From contig JBAUHN010000317.1 in the NCBI GenBank assembly GCA_049680295.1, positions 1-19,836 on the forward strand: DNA of 19,836 nucleotides, in the 5' to 3' direction. Shown one piece after another: positions 15,227 through 19,836 of the stretch (position 1 is its first letter; the number at the start of each line of letters is the position of its first letter). The notes beneath the pieces were generated by a model that searched no databases, had not been told where the DNA came from, and was given only the letters and a program-made list of their open reading frames with translations. The stretch is from JBAUHN01 sp049680295. GTDB lineage: Bacteria > Pseudomonadota > Alphaproteobacteria > Rhodobacterales > Rhodobacteraceae. The position numbers were made by a program, and so were the translations under genes.

Positions 15227-16423
15227 TCGGGTCATGTCCAGATAATTGTCATAAAACGCCTGCATTCCCCATTCCATATGGGACAGGGGGCCGGGCACAA
15301 AATGGTGTGAATTGACGCCTTCTTGGTTGACGCGAATGATACGTTCATCATCAAGAGACGTTTCGTGCCACAGCCAAACCAGCGTGTCGTGGTTGTAATC
15401 GCGCCCGGCAACCGCGTCGCCCCGGACATACCAAACGATCTGGATATCGGTTTGCTGCTGCGCCGTGGGTACAAATCTGTAACCCACCGCATAGTCGGAA
15501 TAGATCAGGAAGTTGTTCAGAATTCCGATCTGCAAATCGGTCGTTCCGCCGTCATATCCCTTGAGATTGCCGAGCAGTGGGGCAACTGGATCGCCTGACT
15601 TGGTACCGGTATGGTACCCCGGATAAAGCGGGTAGCGGCGATGGTAAAAGTTCATCCCGCTTTGACCTTCTTCCGGCAGGTTGATTTCTTTGTTTGTCAG
15701 CCCAGCGGCCAGGGCTTTCTGATGCATCGTCCCAACCAGTTCTTCCGTCATCGAGCCGGGATCTTTTAAGCTATGACTGCGTGAATATTCTTTGTGCGAA
15801 GGCGCGCAGTGATAGCATTCCATGTAATTTTCCAACGCCAGTTTCCAGTTCGCAGGCACCGGATAAGATGCAGAATGAGCAACTTTCAGATTGGCGAGGT
15901 CAAAGGGCGCGACAAGCGGGCGCATCTGTTCGAGACCTGCGTCGATGTCAGGAGCAATCTCGCCCGTGCAGATGAAAATCATGCCCTCGAACACCCGCAC
16001 ATGCGCCTCAAACAATCCGTATTGGCTGGCGTCAAAATCTGGGCCCATCTCGCGCCCGCCGCGCAAGCTGCCATTCAGATCATAGGTCCAGGCGTGATAA
16101 GGACAGGAAAACACCCGCGCCTGACCTTGTTTTTCAATGCAGACCCGGCTGCCGCGATGGCGACAAACGTTGAGATAAGCGCGCACTTTGTCGGCGTTGT
16201 CGCGCAGGATAATCACGGATTCCGTGCCGTATTCGAATAAAAAGAAATCCCCACCCGCCGCAATCTGGCTGGTATGGCCAACCCATATCCAGCTGTTGTT
16301 CCAATAGGCGCCAATATCGTGATGATAGATATCGTCGCGCGTATAGAATTCACGCGGCAGGGCGGTACCGCGCTGGCAGGAATTGATCAAGGCGTCCAGC
16401 CCGGCGGGACGAGGGTGGGTCAT
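15215..16423 (-). CDS. Rieske oxygenase alpha subunit, quaternary-ammonium demethylase type
   Basis: The 402-aa product is a ring-hydroxylating-type oxygenase subunit. The Rieske [2Fe-2S] ligands are Cys87 and His89 (LNVCRHRGSRVC) and Cys107 and His110 (FSCPYHAWTYD). The mononuclear iron site is in NWKLALENYMECYHCAPSHK, with Glu202 in the bridging position and His205 and His210 as ligands. A later acidic residue (Asp358/359 in SLDDERIIRV) is the likely third ligand. The ECYHC form is typical of enzymes that demethylate glycine betaine (GbcA), stachydrine (Stc2) or carnitine, rather than attack aromatic rings. AAGGAG lies 7 bases before the ATG and overlaps the stop of the flavoprotein gene 10 bases upstream, so the two are surely co-translated. 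No separate reductase gene is in view. Confidence 0.9.
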   Translation of the reverse strand: MTHPRPAGLDALINSCQRGTALPREFYTRDDIYHHDIGAYWNNSWIWVGHTSQIAAGGDFFLFEYGTESVIILRDNADKVRAYLNVCRHRGSRVCIEKQGQARVFSCPYHAWTYDLNGSLRGGREMGPDFDASQYGLFEAHVRVFEGMIFICTGEIAPDIDAGLEQMRPLVAPFDLANLKVAHSASYPVPANWKLALENYMECYHCAPSHKEYSRSHSLKDPGSMTEELVGTMHQKALAAGLTNKEINLPEEGQSGMNFYHRRYPLYPGYHTGTKSGDPVAPLLGNLKGYDGGTTDLQIGILNNFLIYSDYAVGYRFVPTAQQQTDIQIVWYVRGDAVAGRDYNHDTLVWLWHETSLDDERIIRVNQEGVNSHHFVPGPLSHMEWGMQAFYDNYLDMTRSDR

Positions 16424-16433
16424 GGCAAGCTCC

Positions 16434-18497
16434 TTATGACTGCAGGTCGATGAGTTCGCGGGCGAAGTCTAGTTGGGCGATCAGGTCTGGATCGGCCTCA
16501 AAATTACGCGCGGCCATGTGACCGCCATAAACCGCATCCGCGATCAGACCGGGGGCCGCAGCATCGCCGATCAGCTCCAGTGTGGTGATGCCCGTTGGGC
16601 TGTCGTTGCACAGCAAATCATACAAATCCGTGCTGCGGTGACGTTCGGTCACAACCACGCAGCTGGTGCAAGGCAGCGTCGTTGTGTGTTCGGTGTAAAC
16701 ACATGCCGTTTTGCAGTGATCCGTCGCAATCTGTGCCAAGCGCTGGCCGGTACGGATATCAACGCCAAGCTCAAGCAGGGTCTTCTGGATGCGTGCCTGT
16801 TCCAGCGTGACCTCGGTCCACGGCGACACGACGCTTGCCGGGGTAACGAAGGTTACGTCAAAGCCTTTTAGTGCCAGGTCATGCGCCAAGACCCCGGCGA
16901 GATAGATCTGATCGTCGTCGTAGATCAGGACCCGGCCATTCGGGGGCAGCACTCCCGCCATGATATCATCCGGCGTCAGCACCGTGGCCCCGTCCACGAT
17001 TGGGATCGGTTGGCGGGTTGAGCGGCCAACACCGTCTCGCCGCCATGTGGCACCTGTGGCGATGAAAACATTTGGAATACCCAGTTCCACAACCTCCGCA
17101 GCGCTGATTTTACTGTTCAGGAATAGCGACACATTGGCGCGCTGCTGAAGATCGTAAGTCCGGTTGTCGGCCACCCGTCGCCATGCGCCCAACCCTTGCA
17201 ATGTGGATTCCCTTGCCGCGCGGCCTCCCAGTTCTTCGCCCGCTTCGGCCAGCGTCACACGGTAGCCACGCCGCGCCAGTTGCAGTGTGCATTCCAACCC
17301 GGCTGGCCCGCCTCCGATCACCAGGGTGTCCTCTTGATGTCCCTTGGGGGCGATTACTTCGGGATGCCAGCCGCGCCGCCATTCTTCGCCCATTGTGGGG
17401 TTCTGCGTACAGCGGATTGGCACGCCGAGATTGTCCGCTGACACGCAGATATTGCAGCCGATACATTCGCGGATTTCGTCAATTCGGCCTTGTTCGATTT
17501 TGTTTGGCAAGAACGGATCAGCAATCGACGGGCGGGCTGCGCCGATAAGATCGACAATACCCTTGTTCACCATCGACAACATCATATCAGGCGACGTCAG
17601 CCGCCCTACAGCCACCACCGGTTTACTTGTCACTTGCTTCACAAACGAGACATAGGGCGTCTGATAACCGTCGTCTGGCTGAAACCTGGTTGTCGCGGAA
17701 TCGTTGGACCAATCCGACACATTCACGTCCCACAAATCAGGAACCTCGGCCAGCATTTCAACCACTGCACGCCCTTCCTCCTGCGCCTGCATTCCTTGTG
17801 CGCCCAACATCTCGTCCACCGCAAAGCGCAAGGCGACGGCACAGGTATCGCCCACCGCCTCATGAGTGTCTTCCAGCAATTCCCGCATCAAACGGACGCG
17901 GTTTTCAAGACTGCCCCCGTATTCGTCGATGCGGTTGTTCATCTGGGGTAAAAGAAAATGCTGCGTCAGCGTCATGCGGTGACCGGCATAGACGTAAATG
18001 ATATCAAACCCTGCATCGCGGGCACGGACGGCCGCGTCGCGATGCCATTTCCGCAGATTGCGAATATCAGTCTTGTCCATCGCGCGGGCCTGTTTCGGCT
18101 GAATGCTGTCCACGGACATGTCTGAAGGGGCCAGAAGCGGCGCGCGGGTCAGAAGATTGGGCGCATGGTTGCCGTTATGGACCAATTCGACAGCGGCCAG
18201 TGATCCTTTTTCGTGAACGGCGTCTGTCATCAAACGCAGGGCGGGGATATCACGGGCGTCCCATAACCGGCCCTCCGCCGCAGGGGAAAGATCAGAAGAC
18301 GGGTGGATTTCGGTTTCCTGATTACTCACTACGGCCCAGCCACCTTCGGCCTTCATGGCGCGCATTGCCGCCTCGGCCCTTGGGCGGACATGGCCCATGC
18401 CGTTGCAATGGGGCACCTGATAAAAGCGGTTGCGCGCTGTCACCGGGCCGATCTTTACCGGCTCAAAAAGGCGCGCGTATTTCTTGGCATGTGTCAT
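16434..18497 (-). CDS. trimethylamine-dehydrogenase-family iron-sulfur flavoprotein
   Basis: This 687-aa protein matches TMADH, dimethylamine and histamine dehydrogenases along its whole length (about 690-730 aa). An Old-Yellow-Enzyme-like barrel carries Cys31 in RNRFYQVPHC, the site of covalent 6-S-cysteinyl FMN. The triad residues Tyr170, His173 (IYVYAGH) and Asp266 are kept. The 4Fe-4S cysteines are 345, 348, 351 and 363 (RECIGCNICVS). A dinucleotide-binding domain follows (TLVIGGGPAGLE). The substrate pocket differs: positions matching TMADH Tyr60, Ser74 and Trp355 read Glu61, Glu75 and Asp355, while Trp264 is kept. The enzyme probably oxidises an amine and passes electrons to ETF or to the Rieske partner. 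ATG 18497 puts the FMN Cys where TMADH has it; ATG 18521 is an alternative without a Shine-Dalgarno sequence. Confidence 0.9.
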   Translation of the reverse strand: MTHAKKYARLFEPVKIGPVTARNRFYQVPHCNGMGHVRPRAEAAMRAMKAEGGWAVVSNQETEIHPSSDLSPAAEGRLWDARDIPALRLMTDAVHEKGSLAAVELVHNGNHAPNLLTRAPLLAPSDMSVDSIQPKQARAMDKTDIRNLRKWHRDAAVRARDAGFDIIYVYAGHRMTLTQHFLLPQMNNRIDEYGGSLENRVRLMRELLEDTHEAVGDTCAVALRFAVDEMLGAQGMQAQEEGRAVVEMLAEVPDLWDVNVSDWSNDSATTRFQPDDGYQTPYVSFVKQVTSKPVVAVGRLTSPDMMLSMVNKGIVDLIGAARPSIADPFLPNKIEQGRIDEIRECIGCNICVSADNLGVPIRCTQNPTMGEEWRRGWHPEVIAPKGHQEDTLVIGGGPAGLECTLQLARRGYRVTLAEAGEELGGRAARESTLQGLGAWRRVADNRTYDLQQRANVSLFLNSKISAAEVVELGIPNVFIATGATWRRDGVGRSTRQPIPIVDGATVLTPDDIMAGVLPPNGRVLIYDDDQIYLAGVLAHDLALKGFDVTFVTPASVVSPWTEVTLEQARIQKTLLELGVDIRTGQRLAQIATDHCKTACVYTEHTTTLPCTSCVVVTERHRSTDLYDLLCNDSPTGITTLELIGDAAAPGLIADAVYGGHMAARNFEADPDLIAQLDFARELIDLQS

Positions 18498-18525
18498 TGA
18501 CCTGACATCCAATCTGTTCATGCGG

Positions 18526-18546
18526 TGGGGGCGACATGCGCCCCCA
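18526..18546 (-). repeat. GC-rich hairpin between the binding-protein and flavoprotein genes
   Basis: GGGGGCG and CGCCCCC form a perfect stem, extended by one T/A pair, around a 5-base loop. It lies 17 bases after the binding-protein stop and is not followed by a U-run. It probably protects the 3' end of the binding-protein mRNA or causes partial termination inside the operon, rather than being a full terminator. Confidence 0.6.
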
Positions 18547-18562
18547 ACTTTGCATTTGAGTT

Positions 18563-19624
18563 TTAGAAGCCGGATTTGATCCGTTCGAATTCACGCAGCA
18601 TCTTTGCTTCCAGCGCGGGCTCGACCGCGTCAAAGAACAGGCTTCCTTCAAAGAATTTTTTCACATCGTCAAAGCCATACGCCGACAGCGTTTCGGCGGC
18701 CACAACGTCATAGGCCGCAGCGTTTGCGTGCGCATATCCCCAGTTCTCGATGATGTACTTGCCGCTGTCTACGTCGCTCAGCGCGTTCAGCATGTCATAT
18801 ATCTGGTCTTCCGGTGTGGTCGCGCTTTTCAGATGCACATAGCCGCAGACCCATGTGGCAATGCCCTTGTCGGTGTCCTTGACCATGATTGCCGGTGTTT
18901 CGTTCCAGATCAGGTTCAGCTCTGATTGGTTCCAGGCCCAGCCGATTTCGATTTCGCCACTTGCCATTGCTTGATCAAACTGACCTCCGTCAGACCAATA
19001 AAAACGGACATTTGGGTGGATGGACCGCAGGAAATCCGAAGTGGTTTCGAACTCTTCATCGGTCATATTCGTATAGTTTGTTACACCGGTCGCAAGTGCG
19101 GCCAGCGCGTAGGCACTGGAGGCCGCATCGGGAATGGCGATCTTGCCCTGATATGCTGGATCAGCCAACAGTTGGAGCGACGCTTTGTCGGCACTGATCA
19201 GATCGGTGCGATAAATCAATCCGGTATTGCCCCATTCAAAAGGCATCATATAGGCTTTGCCGTCGATGACGACGCCATCAACTTCTTTGATTTCGGGCAA
19301 GAGCTTGTCCCAGTTGGTCAGGCGGCTGGTGTCGAGGGGGTGTATCAGATCGGCGGCAACCCATTTGCGCACAGCGTCAGTACAGGGATGCGCGAGATCG
19401 GCGGCGAAACCCGATTGCAGCTTGGTGAAGGCTTCTTCCTGGCTGCCAAAGAAGGTGTAGGACGGGGCTGCGTTATATTTCGCCATGTAGCTTGCGAAAA
19501 AGCCCTGGTCTTCGTAACCTGACCAGTCAAAAACGGTCAGGTCGTCGCCGTCGGCCCAGACGGCACATGTTGATAAAAACACCGCAGCGCAGGTTGATGA
19601 GATACTCTTGAAATTGGTCTTCAT
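18563..19624 (-). CDS. PotD-like periplasmic substrate-binding protein of an ABC transporter
   Basis: The 353-aa product begins with a Sec signal peptide (MKTNFKSISSTCAAVFLST, likely cut after AVWA). It then has the spermidine/putrescine-binding-protein fold: LTVFDWSGYED, HPLDTSRLTNW, AYMMPFEWGNTGLIYRTD, EIEIGWAWNQSEL, and a C-terminal NWGYAHANAAAYD. The mature protein would bind its ligand in the periplasm and pass it to a membrane transporter. Compared with PotF/PotD as I remember them, the Asp residues that hold the amine ends seem to be replaced (WSDY reads WSGY; GWAGD reads GWAWN), and Trp/Tyr are frequent around the cleft. A betaine-like or methylated amine ligand is therefore possible. 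GGGAGA lies about 7 bases before the ATG. The gene starts 19 bases after the ATPase gene and heads the catabolic genes. Confidence 0.88.
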   Translation of the reverse strand: MKTNFKSISSTCAAVFLSTCAVWADGDDLTVFDWSGYEDQGFFASYMAKYNAAPSYTFFGSQEEAFTKLQSGFAADLAHPCTDAVRKWVAADLIHPLDTSRLTNWDKLLPEIKEVDGVVIDGKAYMMPFEWGNTGLIYRTDLISADKASLQLLADPAYQGKIAIPDAASSAYALAALATGVTNYTNMTDEEFETTSDFLRSIHPNVRFYWSDGGQFDQAMASGEIEIGWAWNQSELNLIWNETPAIMVKDTDKGIATWVCGYVHLKSATTPEDQIYDMLNALSDVDSGKYIIENWGYAHANAAAYDVVAAETLSAYGFDDVKKFFEGSLFFDAVEPALEAKMLREFERIKSGF

Positions 19625-19643
19625 AGTTGGTTCTCCCTAGGGT

Positions 19644-19836
19644 TCAGTTTGTGTTTTTGCCGAGTTCGATGACAGACGCCGCTTGCAGGCCCAGCCAAAC
19701 CTTGTCGCCGCGCCCAAAATCAACCGTGTGAAAATAGTTCGGGACCGTCACCGAGATTGGCGGATCAACACCTTCAATTTTCACAAAATACTGAACGCTT
19801 TCGCCATAAAACGCGACGTCGGTGACTTCACCCGCT
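19644..19836 (-). CDS. PotA-like ABC transporter ATPase, C-terminal TOBE region only
   Basis: The gene enters from the right edge; only 63 C-terminal residues and the stop are visible. The piece reads GEVTDVAFYGESVQYFVKI, then VPNYF and GDKVWLGLQAASVIEL. That is the pattern of the C-terminal TOBE beta-domain of polyamine, iron and other PotA-type import ATPases, where WLGL..A..V is typical. The catalytic Walker motifs lie outside the window. It is 19 bases upstream of the binding-protein gene in the same direction, so the two belong to one transporter operon. The permease genes are not in view and probably lie farther upstream. Confidence 0.85.
   Translation of the reverse strand, partial: AGEVTDVAFYGESVQYFVKIEGVDPPISVTVPNYFHTVDFGRGDKVWLGLQAASVIELGKNTN

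Overview
This window looks like chromosomal DNA from an alphaproteobacterium of the Rhodobacterales (Roseobacter-type). The evidence is moderate to high GC, an aa3-type ctaD standing alone, a FrnE-like DsbA next to lipB, a roseobacter-style Hint_2 protein, and a CtrA-type box of the form TTAA-N7-TTAACC. No phage, IS, CRISPR or rRNA sequence was seen.

Layout, bases 1-6900. The 3' part of a 4-hydroxyphenylpyruvate dioxygenase gene (hpd) runs into the left edge. It converges on a large single-pass membrane protein with a GspL/PilM-like N-terminus and a GspC/PilP-like C-terminus. Next come O-acetylhomoserine sulfhydrylase (metY) and a GT-A-like glycosyltransferase, both on the minus strand. A short secreted protein of unknown function is transcribed divergently from the glycosyltransferase.

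Layout, bases 6900-13500. A 362-base leader holds a CtrA-type box and small hairpins. It precedes a possible 69-aa protein and a Hint (hedgehog/intein) domain protein. A two-way terminator separates these from ctaD (cytochrome c oxidase subunit I), followed by lipB and a DsbA/FrnE-family gene, all on the minus strand. Divergent from that gene is a peptidoglycan-binding-domain protein that ends in a clear terminator, and then tRNA-Leu(GAG).

Layout, bases 13500-19836. This is the most interesting part, an amine or quaternary-ammonium catabolic locus. On the minus strand, in transcription order, it has the 3' end of a PotA-like ABC ATPase, a PotD-like substrate-binding protein, a trimethylamine-dehydrogenase-family iron-sulfur flavoprotein, and a GbcA/stachydrine-demethylase-type Rieske oxygenase. 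A class III omega-aminotransferase converges on it and overlaps the Rieske gene by 12 bases. The genes suggest uptake of a nitrogenous compound followed by oxidative N-demethylation or deamination. The flavoprotein keeps the covalent-FMN Cys, the 4Fe-4S Cys set and the Tyr/His/Asp triad of TMADH. However, three substrate-pocket positions (TMADH Tyr60, Ser74 and Trp355) appear to be acidic, so the substrate is probably not trimethylamine. All family calls come from reading the translated sequence; no database search was possible.
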